A stretch of DNA of 64,000 bases from M50B91 sp964526665 (GTDB lineage: Bacteria > Patescibacteriota > Gracilibacteria > UBA4473), in assembly GCA_964526665.1 (NCBI GenBank), contig CAZGJL010000002.1:30386-94385 (forward strand), in the 5' to 3' direction. Positions 1 through 9,019 of the stretch are shown one piece after another (the first letter of the stretch is position 1; the number at the start of each line of letters is the position of its first letter). A program made the translations under genes and the position numbers. The notes below the pieces were generated by a model. The model had not been told where the DNA came from and did not search any database. It saw nothing but the letters and a program-made list of their open reading frames with translations.

Positions 1-56
1 TATGTGAGGCAGTGAAAAATTTCATTCCTCTGCAATTGTATCCTACAATTCAAACA

Positions 57-1589
57 ATGAAAAAAGTTTGTTTAATTATTCTCGATGGGTTTGGAGAAGG
101 AAAGCCAGAGCCAACCAATGCTATCTTTGCTGCAAAAACGCTTTTTATTGACTCATTGAGGCGAGATAACCCATGGGGTTTATTAGAGCCAGGTGGAGCA
201 TCTGTTGGGGTATTGCCCGGGCAAACAGGGGGAAGCGACGTGGGACACAACACAATGGGAACAGGACAAGTGGTGCGTCAGCCAATAAAAATTATTCATG
301 ATGCAATTGAAGACAAAAGTTTTTTCCAAAACAAAACCTTAAAAGCTGCGATAGATCACGCGCAGAAAAATAATTCAAATGTGCATCTTTTTGGAATCGG
401 ATCAGATTCATTTGTGCACGCGTATACGCCATTTTTGTATGCTATTTTGGATGTTTGTCGGCAAGAAAACTTTCCAGGGGATCGCGTATTTTTACATCTT
501 GGAACAGACGGTCGAGACAATCCGCAAGATTCTGCTCCAAAATGGATTTCTAAAATAGAAAAAGCATGTGAAGAACGAAAGGTGGGAAGAATTGCTTCGC
601 TTTTCGGAAGGATTCTTTTTGATCGAGGAAAAAACTGGAAGCTTACAGAAAAACTATATGACCTTTTTACTGTCCCAACACAGTCATATATTCAGGATTG
701 GCGGAAATATTTAGAAGAAAATTACAAAAAAGACATCTATGATCAGCTTCATCCTCCGGTAGCACTGGGGAATGAATCGGGAATGTTTCCGAGAATTTCA
801 GATGGAGATAGCGTGATTAATTTTAATTTTCGATCTGATAGAGAACGCCAAATTACGGCGGCATTTGCTTCTGATTTTTCAGAATTTAATAGAAAAACAG
901 TTCTTTCTGACATATTTTATGCCGGAATGATTCCATATTCTGCAGAACTTCCAGAAGCACATGCTTTATTTGAAGAAGAACAAAATAATATATGCCTTGC
1001 CGAGGTTCTGGAAAAAAAAGGTCTTCGTCAATTACATATTTCAGGAAGTGAAAAGTTTATCTTTGTAACGTACAACTTTGATCGTTGTAAAGAATTGGAG
1101 CTTGCACATGAAGCGGAGCAAGAAGTGCCACAGACGAGAGAAGTGGATACTTTTGATAAAAACCCGGAAATGTCTGCACCGAATCTAACAAAAATTCTTT
1201 TAGAAAAGCTGGAAGAAGCAAAAACGGACGTATATATCATTAATTATGAAAACTGTGATCAGGTGGGGCATACGGGGAATCTTGAGGCAGCCATTCAGGC
1301 GGTGGAGACAGTTGACCAGGCGTTATCACAAGTAATTCCAAAAATGTTAGAAAAAGGATTTGAGGTAATCGTGACAGCAGATCACGGGAATGCAGACATT
1401 ATGGTTGACGAAAAAGGAGGACCTCATACGGCACATACGCATAACAAAGTTCCATTTATTTTTATTTCTAGTAAAAAAGAGGTGCAGGTGAAACCCGAGG
1501 GGACACTTGTGGATATTGCTCCTACCATACTTGACTTGCTTGAAATAGAAAAACCAGTAGAAATGATAGGAGAGAGTCTCATCGTATAA
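57..1589 (+). CDS. gpmI: 2,3-bisphosphoglycerate-independent phosphoglycerate mutase
   Basis: Interconverts 3- and 2-phosphoglycerate in glycolysis using two metal ions and a phosphoserine intermediate. Seen: N-terminal metal-binding Asp in ILDGFGEG; the nucleophile Ser near residue 60 in GGSDVGHNTMG; the DGRD segment; NFRSDRERQIT; NYENCDQVGHTGNLEAA; and the C-terminal metal site TADHGNAD followed by TAHTHNKVPF. The 510-residue length from the ATG at 57 fits the family; an in-frame GTG at 12 would add 15 residues that do not match the conserved start, so 57 is preferred. No Shine-Dalgarno is visible. The gene overlaps murC by one base (TAATG), so the two are probably co-translated. Several motifs are divergent from typical bacterial GpmI, but all key residues appear present. 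Confidence 0.93.
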   Translation: MKKVCLIILDGFGEGKPEPTNAIFAAKTLFIDSLRRDNPWGLLEPGGASVGVLPGQTGGSDVGHNTMGTGQVVRQPIKIIHDAIEDKSFFQNKTLKAAIDHAQKNNSNVHLFGIGSDSFVHAYTPFLYAILDVCRQENFPGDRVFLHLGTDGRDNPQDSAPKWISKIEKACEERKVGRIASLFGRILFDRGKNWKLTEKLYDLFTVPTQSYIQDWRKYLEENYKKDIYDQLHPPVALGNESGMFPRISDGDSVINFNFRSDRERQITAAFASDFSEFNRKTVLSDIFYAGMIPYSAELPEAHALFEEEQNNICLAEVLEKKGLRQLHISGSEKFIFVTYNFDRCKELELAHEAEQEVPQTREVDTFDKNPEMSAPNLTKILLEKLEEAKTDVYIINYENCDQVGHTGNLEAAIQAVETVDQALSQVIPKMLEKGFEVIVTADHGNADIMVDEKGGPHTAHTHNKVPFIFISSKKEVQVKPEGTLVDIAPTILDLLEIEKPVEMIGESLIV

Positions 1590-2845
1590 TGAAAATTCAT
1601 TTTGTCGGGATCGGAGGAATTGGAACGTCAGCGTTGGCACAGTTGTGTCTGGCGCGAGGAGATGAAGTTTCCGGATCTGACATGTGTGAAACAGAAATTT
1701 TTCCAGCATTGCGAAAATTAAATATCAAACTTTTCACTGATCAAAAAGCAAGAAATGTGGCAGATGATATTGATATTTTAGTTTATTCAGAAGCCGTTCC
1801 TCTGGAAAATCCCGAGCGAATGCGGGCAGCAGAATTAGGGCGTCCGCAGTATTCATATTTCGCGTACTTAGGAAAAGTAGCAGAGAATTATAAAGTGATT
1901 GCCGTGGCAGGAACCCATGGGAAAACAACCACGACAGCGATGATTTCGCGCGCATTGCAAGAAGTAGAATTTGATCCCTCTGTAATTGTAGGAACGACAT
2001 TGCGAGAATTTGATGGTTCAAATTTTCATCTGGGAACAGATAATTGGTTGCTCGTGGAAGCCTGTGAGTATCGTGAAAATTTTAAATTCTTGAAGCCAGA
2101 GATTGCAATTTTGACCAGTGTGGAACACGATCATTTTGATGCATTTCCGACAGAAGAATCGTATTTTTCTGCGTTCGAGAACTTTGTGAAGAACTCAAAA
2201 ATGGTGATTTATCATCAGCACGACAGGGGAGCAGAAAAAGTTTTGGATACGTACAAAGGTGCAAAGGTGGCAGTGCCACAGCAGAGCGAGTACAGTTGGG
2301 AATACTTACTTCAGGTGAATGGACAATATAACTATGATAATGCCGCATTGGCATTAGTCTTGGCTGATCAATTAGAACTGAATACGGAAGATTTTAAACG
2401 TGGGCTTGGGAAATACGAGGGAGCAGGACGACGACAGGAATTTCTCGGAGAAAAAAATGGAGTGAAAATTTATGATGATTATGCACATCATCCAAGTGAA
2501 ATTTCAGCACTCTTGAAGGGGTTTCGTGAAAAATTTCCAAAAGCAAAGTTGGGAATAATTTTTGAGCCACATCAACATTCACGAACCGCAGCATTGTTGG
2601 GGGAATTCGTTGAAGTTTTGGAATTGGCCGATGCGGTAGGATTGTTTCCGATTTATCCTGCGCGTGATACAGAAGAAGACAAAAAAGCGATGCCAGATTC
2701 AGAATTGCGAGCAGCTGTTTCAAAGGCAGTAGCGATTGATTCACAGAAAGATGCAGAAGAATTTTTGCAGAAATTTCAAACAGGAGACATCGTTATTTTT
2801 TGTGGAGCGGGGAACATTTCGCAGTTTGTCAGAGAAATTCTTTAA
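1589..2845 (+). CDS. murC: UDP-N-acetylmuramate ligase (MurC/Mpl type)
   Basis: Mur-ligase that would add L-alanine (MurC) or a peptide (Mpl) to UDP-MurNAc in peptidoglycan synthesis. Seen: N-terminal Rossmann glycine motif VGIGGIGTSALA, ATP-binding P-loop AGTHGKTTTTAM near residue 107, TSVEHDHFDAFPT, and the C-terminal YDDYAHHPSE and FEPHQHSRT motifs typical of MurC and Mpl. At 418 residues it is shorter than usual MurC (about 450-490), and the EACEY segment recalls Mpl, so the substrate is not certain; MurC is the better guess because a minimal genome needs it. The start codon overlaps the gpmI stop by one base. Confidence 0.85.
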   Translation: MKIHFVGIGGIGTSALAQLCLARGDEVSGSDMCETEIFPALRKLNIKLFTDQKARNVADDIDILVYSEAVPLENPERMRAAELGRPQYSYFAYLGKVAENYKVIAVAGTHGKTTTTAMISRALQEVEFDPSVIVGTTLREFDGSNFHLGTDNWLLVEACEYRENFKFLKPEIAILTSVEHDHFDAFPTEESYFSAFENFVKNSKMVIYHQHDRGAEKVLDTYKGAKVAVPQQSEYSWEYLLQVNGQYNYDNAALALVLADQLELNTEDFKRGLGKYEGAGRRQEFLGEKNGVKIYDDYAHHPSEISALLKGFREKFPKAKLGIIFEPHQHSRTAALLGEFVEVLELADAVGLFPIYPARDTEEDKKAMPDSELRAAVSKAVAIDSQKDAEEFLQKFQTGDIVIFCGAGNISQFVREIL

Positions 2846-2846
2846 A

Positions 2847-2875
2847 TTGACTTTCTTGCCTGAAATTGCGACACT
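2847..2875 (+). promoter_or_regulatory. Candidate asnS promoter
   Basis: TTGACT at 2847-2852, 17-base spacer, GACACT at 2870-2875. The -10 variant resembles TACACT/CACACT boxes seen before other genes in this window. The predicted start lies about 20 bases before the asnS ATG at 2902. Confidence 0.45.
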
Positions 2876-2901
2876 ATGCGTACTTTTCAACCCATTCAAA
2901 C

Positions 2902-4287
2902 ATGGAAACGACATCGATCAGATCCGTATTTCGTACACCGAAACAGTTTTTGAATGGAAATATTAATATATCTGGATGGGTGCGAACAGTTCGAGCAAAT
3001 AAGGACTTAGCATTTGTTTCATTGCACGATGGGACATTTTTTACGCCACTTCAGGTGGTTGCCAAAAATGATCTTTCGAATTTCGCAGAGATAGATAAAT
3101 TGCCGATCGGATCAGCGGTTTCAGTAACAGGAAAATTAGTTGAGTCTCAGGGAGGAGGACAGAAATATGAAATTCAAGCAGAGAAAGTAGAAATTATTCA
3201 GGAATCAGCGGCAGATTTTCCGCTTCAAAAAAAACGTCACACGATGGAGTATTTGCGTACGATCGCGCATTTACGTCCACGAACAAATACATTTCAGGCT
3301 ACGTTCCGGTTGCGTTCGGTTTTATCAGGAGCAATTCATGAATTTTTTCAGTCAAAAGACTTTATAAACGTTCATACGCCAATAATCACAGGTGCGGATT
3401 GTGAGGGAGCAGGAGAAATGTTTCACGTAACTACGTTTGATCTTGAACATGTGCCACAAAAAGACGGAGAAGTAGATTATTCTCGTGATTTTTTCAAAAA
3501 AGAAACGAGTCTGACTGTTTCTGGACAACTGAACGCAGAGGCTTTTGCGCTTGCTTTTCGTGACGTGTATACATTTGGGCCAACCTTCCGTGCAGAGAAC
3601 TCAAACACGACGCGTCATGCATCAGAGTTTTGGATGATTGAGCCAGAGATTGCGTTTGCAAATATAGAGGATGATATGAATTTAGCAGAAGAAATGATGA
3701 AGTTTCTTTTCCGCGCAGCACTTGAAAAATTGCCAGAGGAGATGGAATTTTTTGACAAATTTATTCAACCAGGAATTATTGAGCGATTACAAAAAATTAT
3801 AGATTCTGATTTCGAGCGAATGTCATATACAGACGCAATTACGATGTTGCAAGAGTCTGGCAAAAAGTTCGAATTCCCTGTTAAATGGGGGCTCGATCTT
3901 CAATCAGAACACGAACAATACATTTGCGAGAAAGTAGGGAAACCGACATTTCTTATCGATTATCCAAAAGATATTAAGGCGTTTTATATGCGTATGAATG
4001 ACGATGGGAAGACAGTTGCCGCAATGGATTTGCTCGTTCCGGGAGTAGGAGAAATTATTGGCGGATCTCAGCGTGAAGAACGACTCGATCGACTCGATGC
4101 CCGAATAGAAGAAATGGGACTCGATAAAGAAGATTACTGGTGGTATCGGGATTTACGCCGATTTGGTGGAGTAGAGCACGCGGGATTTGGACTTGGATTT
4201 GAGCGCTTGGTTCAGTATGTTTCAGGGGTTGCGAATATTCGTGACGTGATTCCATTTCCACGTACACCAAAAAACGCGGAGTTTTAA
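2902..4287 (+). CDS. asnS: Asparaginyl-tRNA synthetase
   Basis: Class II aminoacyl-tRNA synthetase charging tRNA-Asn in the cytoplasm. It matches the bacterial AsnRS pattern throughout: OB-fold anticodon domain starting ISGWVRTVRANKD; motif 1 region; LTVSGQLNAEAFA; motif 2 TFGPTFRAENSNTTRH; NYPKDIKAFY-type block (here DYPKDIKAFYMRM); GEIIGGSQREERLD; and motif 3 GFGLGFERLVQYV, ending in IPFPRTPKNAEF. The ATG at 2902 gives 461 residues, close to the E. coli length of 466; an in-frame TTG at 2866 is rejected because the extra 12 residues lack similarity. Its presence argues for direct Asn-tRNA charging. Ends at a bidirectional terminator shared with ridA. Confidence 0.96.
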   Translation: METTSIRSVFRTPKQFLNGNINISGWVRTVRANKDLAFVSLHDGTFFTPLQVVAKNDLSNFAEIDKLPIGSAVSVTGKLVESQGGGQKYEIQAEKVEIIQESAADFPLQKKRHTMEYLRTIAHLRPRTNTFQATFRLRSVLSGAIHEFFQSKDFINVHTPIITGADCEGAGEMFHVTTFDLEHVPQKDGEVDYSRDFFKKETSLTVSGQLNAEAFALAFRDVYTFGPTFRAENSNTTRHASEFWMIEPEIAFANIEDDMNLAEEMMKFLFRAALEKLPEEMEFFDKFIQPGIIERLQKIIDSDFERMSYTDAITMLQESGKKFEFPVKWGLDLQSEHEQYICEKVGKPTFLIDYPKDIKAFYMRMNDDGKTVAAMDLLVPGVGEIIGGSQREERLDRLDARIEEMGLDKEDYWWYRDLRRFGGVEHAGFGLGFERLVQYVSGVANIRDVIPFPRTPKNAEF

Positions 4288-4311
4288 AAAATATTTCGGT
4301 ATGGAAAAAAA

Positions 4312-4337
4312 GCGAATCTCGAAGAGGTTCGCTTTTT
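4312..4337. terminator. Bidirectional terminator between asnS and ridA
   Basis: Arms GCGAATCTC (4312-4320) and GAGGTTCGC (4324-4332) form a 9-bp stem with one G-T pair around a GAA loop. It is followed by TTTTT on the plus strand and preceded by an A run, which serves as the T run for the minus strand. Confidence 0.85.
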
Positions 4338-4358
4338 GTTTACCAGATTTTCAGCTTC

Positions 4359-4757
4359 CTATTTTGCGGCAATAACTTCAATTTCCACCTTTGCACTTAA
4401 GGCAATTCCGGCTTGTCCATATGCTGCACGAGCAGGGCAATCGTCGCCCATAAAAGCTTCATATACCTGTCCAAATGCTTTGAAATCATCTAAGGTCTTA
4501 AGCGCTACGTTGATTTTTACAATATGGGCAAAAGTAAATCCTTGAGATGCCAATATTTTTTCCATATTTTCCAGGACCTGGCTTGCCTGAGCATAAATGC
4601 CTTTTGGTAAAGTTCCCTCTTTATCAAGTGGTAAAATTCCTGAAGGAAAGAGCCAAGATGTAGGATTTTCAACTCTTACTGCTGTGGAATAATGTGCTAC
4701 GGGAGGAGCTACGCCTTCAACCGTTGGAATAAAATTAAGTACTTTCTTCTTCTTCAT
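4359..4757 (-). CDS. ridA: RidA/YjgF family reactive-enamine deaminase
   Basis: RidA proteins hydrolyse reactive enamine/imine intermediates released by PLP enzymes. Seen: SGILPLDKEGTLPKGIYAQASQVLENMEKIL, matching the family core, then ASQGFTFAHIVKINVALKTLDDF and the PARAAYGQAGIALSAKVEIEVIA tail carrying the substrate-binding Arg in the PAR motif. Length of 132 residues is normal. A short lysine-rich N-terminus precedes the domain. It is single-gene, convergent with asnS, and its specific substrate cannot be read from context since no PLP enzyme gene is nearby. Confidence 0.88.
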   Translation of the reverse strand: MKKKKVLNFIPTVEGVAPPVAHYSTAVRVENPTSWLFPSGILPLDKEGTLPKGIYAQASQVLENMEKILASQGFTFAHIVKINVALKTLDDFKAFGQVYEAFMGDDCPARAAYGQAGIALSAKVEIEVIAAK

Positions 4758-4900
4758 AACTTTAAAATTTTGTGAAAGATCGAATCTGGCTTGAGTAAAA
4801 CCAAATCAATCCTTCTGTGATTAAATTTGATTTATAAACTCTATAACTCTTTATATCGTTTTCGCTAATAAGTCAATGAAAAAAGGGAGCTCCTCCATTT

Positions 4901-5323
4901 TTACAAACGCTTTCGAAAGGGTAATTTTTTTATAAGCCTATTGCATTTTTGTACATATTCTCCTGAAACTTTCTTTATGACGTCCGAAGAAAATTTCTTT
5001 ATGATTTCCGGCACTTGAATTTCTGCTGAAACAAAAACACCTCGTACTCCCTCTTGTTCACAATCAGGCTCTTGCTCAAGTTCGGGGTGTGGTAAAGATG
5101 TTTCACATCCTTCTTTCGCCAAGGGGCAAATAATGTGAAGGATCTTTCTCCTAAGGACACCATATTCGTGGTAACGGACACAACGAGGATCTTTTTTAAG
5201 ACAGAGTGCTAGTTTATAACCAAGCATTGAAGGAGGCCCATCATCTTCTTGTATTTTCTCTGGATCTAGAGGAGATAAAGAGTGTTTTTCGAGAAAAGGA
5301 TCGATTTCGGATTTTTTTCCCAT
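4901..5323 (-). CDS. Hypothetical protein
   Basis: 140 residues, not recognised. The N-terminal third is acidic and proline-containing (SLSPLDPEKIQEDDGPP), the middle carries five cysteines (including ALCLKKDP.CVRYHEYG, IICPLAKEGC), and the C-terminus is strongly basic (LIKKLPFRKRL). No signal peptide or membrane segment is visible. The Cys spacing does not match a zinc ribbon I know. It lies in a stretch of three unrelated-looking hypotheticals around aspS. The frame is open with plausible codon use, so it is probably a real gene, but no function can be assigned. Confidence 0.6.
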   Translation of the reverse strand: MGKKSEIDPFLEKHSLSPLDPEKIQEDDGPPSMLGYKLALCLKKDPRCVRYHEYGVLRRKILHIICPLAKEGCETSLPHPELEQEPDCEQEGVRGVFVSAEIQVPEIIKKFSSDVIKKVSGEYVQKCNRLIKKLPFRKRL

Positions 5324-5414
5324 AAGAAATCACTTAGAACTTCTTCTTGATACAATGCCTTTTGGAGAATGTCAAAAGACTTTCCCTTCTGGGAGAGCGA
5401 AATTAAATTCTTGC

Positions 5415-6281
5415 CTACGCTTTCCACAGATCTTCATATTGTCCTTTTAGTTTTTTTCCGTCAGCACTGGCAAAAAATGTAGAAATTTTATTATTTATGA
5501 TTGGTTTTGCGAGTGGCGAAATAGAAAAAGTAGCTTCTATAGAATGCATGATCTGTTTTTCTGTAAACTTGGGAGTTCCACCCCCGATAACAGCAGCTTG
5601 TAACTTAGTTTCAAAATGAGCCATGGCTGCTGGGATTTCACTTTTGTATTCCTGGGGAATATCACGGAAGCTTCCTCTAAATGCTGCTTCTAAATTATCT
5701 GTAAATGCGGGGATTCGATCACTTACGGATTCTTTAGGAATGATTGATTCGGCAAGAGAGTCATCGTTTTGTATCTCGATTTCTTGCAGTTTTCCTGATT
5801 CTTTTGTAATCATGAGCTTCGTGCCCTCTATGGTTAGACTGTCTTTATTGCTCCATAAAATCGCAAGTGATTCTTGGGAATAAGTTCCTCCTGATTCTTT
5901 CAGAAATTCCATTATTTTTGGGAAATTAGGATCTTCGTGTTTTTCATTAAAAACATCAGGATTTGTATTTGCTTGAGTGAGAGAAAAAGTCTCTTTCATT
6001 TCTTCAAAAAAAGCGAACATGGGGGAGTCAGTAAGTCCTTCCCATTTACTTTCATTTTCGGATTCTTCATCTTTTGATTCTTTTCCAAAAAGAGATGCAA
6101 TAAACGCTTGAGGGTCTTTCAAAAACTTCATAATAATTGCCATAATACTTGTCCCACCTACCTCAGCATTTAAATCTCCACGTTCTTTTTCTGTGTTGTC
6201 GCTAGCTTCTTGTGTTAAATTTTGAGCAACAATATCAGACGGAATTGTTACACTAGTAGGGATTGGTACTTCATCCTTCAT
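5415..6281 (-). CDS. Hypothetical acidic protein
   Basis: 288 residues from the ATG at 6281; an in-frame TTG at 6302 would add seven residues that overlap a likely -10 box, so it is not favoured. The N-terminal 60 residues look disordered (PIPTSVTIPSDIVAQN, then acidic KESKDEESENESK after a short hydrophobic patch near PQAFIASLFG). The rest is mixed helix/strand with no recognisable catalytic motif. No signal peptide. It is divergent from aspS, and a 7-bp inverted repeat lies between the two starts. No function assigned. Confidence 0.65.
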   Translation of the reverse strand: MKDEVPIPTSVTIPSDIVAQNLTQEASDNTEKERGDLNAEVGGTSIMAIIMKFLKDPQAFIASLFGKESKDEESENESKWEGLTDSPMFAFFEEMKETFSLTQANTNPDVFNEKHEDPNFPKIMEFLKESGGTYSQESLAILWSNKDSLTIEGTKLMITKESGKLQEIEIQNDDSLAESIIPKESVSDRIPAFTDNLEAAFRGSFRDIPQEYKSEIPAAMAHFETKLQAAVIGGGTPKFTEKQIMHSIEATFSISPLAKPIINNKISTFFASADGKKLKGQYEDLWKA

Positions 6282-6291
6282 TGTTATTATA

Positions 6292-6311
6292 TTAAAACAC
6301 AATCGTTTTAA
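6292..6311. repeat. Inverted repeat in the divergent control region before aspS
   Basis: TTAAAAC (6292-6298) and GTTTTAA (6305-6311) are perfect complements separated by six bases. They sit upstream of the hypothetical gene start at 6281 and before the aspS promoter. Could be an operator; no regulator can be named. Confidence 0.3.
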
Positions 6312-6320
6312 TTGCGAATT

Positions 6321-6349
6321 TTGACTTATTCCTGCGATTCCCGCACAAT
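6321..6349 (+). promoter_or_regulatory. Candidate aspS promoter
   Basis: TTGACT at 6321-6326, 17-base spacer, CACAAT at 6344-6349. The predicted transcript would start about 20 bases before the ATG at 6377. Confidence 0.55.
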
Positions 6350-6376
6350 TTGCGGTGAAACTTGACCTTCCTTAAA

Positions 6377-8143
6377 ATGTTACGGACACACACCTGCGGA
6401 GAATTGACCGCAAAAAATATCGGCGAAAAAGTTACCCTTTGTGGATGGGTACATGATCGACGTGATCTGGGAGGACTTATTTTTCTTACCCTGCGAGATC
6501 GCCATGGGAAAACGCAGATTATTCTTGATCCAGCGAAATGTCCAGAGGCACATGGGATTGCAGAAAAAGTTCGTGCAGAGTTTGTTCTTGAGATTATTGG
6601 AACGGTACAAAAGCGTGCGGCAGGACAAGAGAAAAAAGAGCAAGCAACGGGAGAAATTGAAATTATGCCGACGGAAGTAAATATTTTAAATGCTGCCAAA
6701 ACTCCACCATTTGAAATAGACGCAGATGTAAAAAATGAGGATTTGCGACTGGAATATCGGTATTTGGACCTGAGACGAGAGCCATTACAAAAGAATTTGA
6801 AGCTTCGTCATGATATGACCCTTACGATTCGAAACTTTTTTGATAAAGAAGATTTTCTCGATATTGAAACTCCGATCATGGTCAAGGGAACACCTGAAGG
6901 ATCACGAGAATATCTCGTTCCATCACGAGTTCATCCAGGGAAATTCTACGTATTACCTCAGTCTCCACAGCAGTTAAAACAAATGCTTATGGTGGCGGGA
7001 TATGATCGATATATGCAGATTGCGCGATGTTTTCGTGACGAAGATTTGCGTGGAGATCGGCAGCCAGAATTTACTCAAGTGGATTATGAAATGTCTTTCG
7101 TTGAGCCAGAAGATGTAATGGATATAACAGAAAGACTATTTGTCGAACTCACAAAAAAACATGCATCACAGGTGGACTGGAAAAAGTTTCTGGTTGATAA
7201 GAAATTCGCTCGAATGACATGGCAAGAGGCAATGGGAAAATATGGATCAGATAAACCAGATATTCGTTTTGGACTTGAGCTACATGACATAACGGAGGTT
7301 TCTCGTGATTGCGGATTTGGAATATTTGAAAAATCAGAACGGGTTTTTGCACTTTGTGTCCCCAAAGAACTCGGAGAGTTTTCTCGAAAACAAATTGAAG
7401 CGCTCGAGGCTATTGCGAAACAAAATGGAGCGGGCGGATTAGCGTGGTATCGTATCGGACAAGAGGGTGGTGCGGTAGCCAAAAATGCATCATATGAATT
7501 TCAAACAGCATTGGTAAACGAATTTGAAACGAGGGAGGGTGATTTAATTCTCTTTGGAGCCGGAAGTTTTATGACTGCCACAGAGCCACTCGGAGCAGTT
7601 CGATTACAGCTTGGAGAACAGCTTGGTCTAAGAAAAGAAAATGAATGGGCGTATTTGTGGGTAGAGGATTTCCCTATGTTTGAGGAAAAAGAAGACGGAA
7701 CGGTTGCGGCACAACATCATCCATTTACAGCACCTCATCCAGATGACGCACACAAGCTTGAATCTGCACCAATGGAGTGTCGAGCGCTGGCATATGACAT
7801 TGTTCTCAATGGAGTGGAATTAGGAGGAGGATCTATTCGAATCCACGATTCGAATCTCCAGCATAAAATTTTCGAAATATTCGGAATGTCAGAAGAAGAA
7901 ACCCAAGCAAAGTTTGGTCACTTAATCAAAGCCTTTGAATACGGATGTCCGCCGCATGGAGGATGTGCCCTGGGGCTAGATCGAGTAGTGATGTTATTTG
8001 CTGGTGAGCCCAATATTCGCGAAGTTATTGCCTTCCCAAAGAATCAAATGGCTATTGACCTCATGCTTGGCTCTCCTGCAGTAATGCCAACAAAAGAACT
8101 CGATGAGCAGAATATTGCAGTGAAAATTGATAAGAAGGAGTAG
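6377..8143 (+). CDS. aspS: Aspartyl-tRNA synthetase (bacterial type)
   Basis: Charges tRNA-Asp. 588 residues, the long bacterial form with the GAD insertion (around GAGGLAWYRIGQEGG). Seen: N-terminal anticodon domain MLRTHTCGELTAKNIGEKVTLCGWVHDRRDLGGLIFL; YLVPSRVHPGKFYVLPQSPQQLKQ; motif 2 IARCFRDEDLRGDRQPEFTQ; motif 3 GCALGLDRVVMLFAGEPNIREVIAFPK. The ATG at 6377 aligns with the E. coli start; a TTG at 6362 is rejected. The RRDLGG segment has Leu where non-discriminating bacterial AspRS tends to have His, consistent with a tRNA-Asp-specific enzyme in a genome that also encodes AsnRS. No Shine-Dalgarno is visible. Confidence 0.96.
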   Translation: MLRTHTCGELTAKNIGEKVTLCGWVHDRRDLGGLIFLTLRDRHGKTQIILDPAKCPEAHGIAEKVRAEFVLEIIGTVQKRAAGQEKKEQATGEIEIMPTEVNILNAAKTPPFEIDADVKNEDLRLEYRYLDLRREPLQKNLKLRHDMTLTIRNFFDKEDFLDIETPIMVKGTPEGSREYLVPSRVHPGKFYVLPQSPQQLKQMLMVAGYDRYMQIARCFRDEDLRGDRQPEFTQVDYEMSFVEPEDVMDITERLFVELTKKHASQVDWKKFLVDKKFARMTWQEAMGKYGSDKPDIRFGLELHDITEVSRDCGFGIFEKSERVFALCVPKELGEFSRKQIEALEAIAKQNGAGGLAWYRIGQEGGAVAKNASYEFQTALVNEFETREGDLILFGAGSFMTATEPLGAVRLQLGEQLGLRKENEWAYLWVEDFPMFEEKEDGTVAAQHHPFTAPHPDDAHKLESAPMECRALAYDIVLNGVELGGGSIRIHDSNLQHKIFEIFGMSEEETQAKFGHLIKAFEYGCPPHGGCALGLDRVVMLFAGEPNIREVIAFPKNQMAIDLMLGSPAVMPTKELDEQNIAVKIDKKE

Positions 8144-8147
8144 ATAA

Positions 8148-8180
8148 AAAAAAGGTCAGATTTAAAATCCAACCTTTTTT
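8148..8180. terminator. Bidirectional terminator after aspS
   Basis: Arms AAAAAAGGT (8148-8156) and ACCTTTTTT (8172-8180) are perfectly complementary, with an inner GATT/AATC pairing. A/T runs on both sides serve aspS and the convergent gene at 8199. Confidence 0.75.
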
Positions 8181-8198
8181 CTTTGAAACGACAGCTCT

Positions 8199-8942
8199 CT
8201 ACGCTTCTTCCCTCCTCGTTTTCGCTGTTTCATGCAAAATCTCTAATTCCTCAACGTGTTTTTTGAGTGGTCCCATCAACTTCTTGAAAGTATCTATTTT
8301 CTCCCTTTGGCGTTCATCTAAATTTTGTAGTTTTTCGTCATTACTTTCTTCTAATTCTGACAGCTCGTCGTACAACTTGATAAAATTTTCTGCTGAATTT
8401 TCCCCCCTTTTGTGGGGAGTTACAATCTCTTGTACGGTCTCAATAATTGAGGAATCAAAATCACTGTTACTATATTTTAACGTTGACATAAAATCGCCAT
8501 CGTAATTGTAAACGTCTACTTTTTCGGGATCAGAATTACTTGCTCCAAGCCCTACATTACAGGATGGGCTCAATCTAGAATTGGTACAAAATCGATTAAA
8601 TTCTTCACCCTGTAGAATAGGGTCACCATTTTCTTTGAAAGCATAAAACGTATGATTGTATTCCCCGTATATCTCATCCACAACGAGAATCTGAGGAAAA
8701 AAGTCAGTTTTCACTTTTACCTCTTCTCCGTTCAATATAGCTCCTGCTGCTTGTTGAAAAAACTCTACAGGATCCCCTTCTTTATCAATAAACGTAAGTT
8801 TATGTTGCTTCATAACTTCTGCTCGCTTTATAGTAGATAATGCTTGGGCAGAAACATCATCTGCTTCTGTGAAAACAGTTTCAGAATTATTGCCGGTTGT
8901 TAAGCCTATCTCAGGAGTTTTAGCAATTGGGGACTCAATCAT
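8199..8942 (-). CDS. Hypothetical protein with C-terminal coiled coil
   Basis: 247 residues, not recognised. The N-terminal 45 residues are low-complexity (PIAKTPEIGLTTGNN...). The middle has a mixed alpha/beta feel with HTFYAFKENGDPILQGEEF and a two-Cys stretch (FCTNSRLSPSCNVG). The last 75 residues are a highly charged heptad-like coiled coil (ELSELEESNDEKLQ, EKIDTFKKLMGPLKKHVEELEILHE). No signal peptide or membrane helix. Convergent with aspS at a shared terminator. No function assigned. Confidence 0.65.
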   Translation of the reverse strand: MIESPIAKTPEIGLTTGNNSETVFTEADDVSAQALSTIKRAEVMKQHKLTFIDKEGDPVEFFQQAAGAILNGEEVKVKTDFFPQILVVDEIYGEYNHTFYAFKENGDPILQGEEFNRFCTNSRLSPSCNVGLGASNSDPEKVDVYNYDGDFMSTLKYSNSDFDSSIIETVQEIVTPHKRGENSAENFIKLYDELSELEESNDEKLQNLDERQREKIDTFKKLMGPLKKHVEELEILHETAKTRREEA

Positions 8943-9019
8943 CTTTATTAGTAATTAAAAAATACCAATATAGAATTTTACTACAAAAAACAAAAAAAAA
9001 CAACCTATAACATCACTTG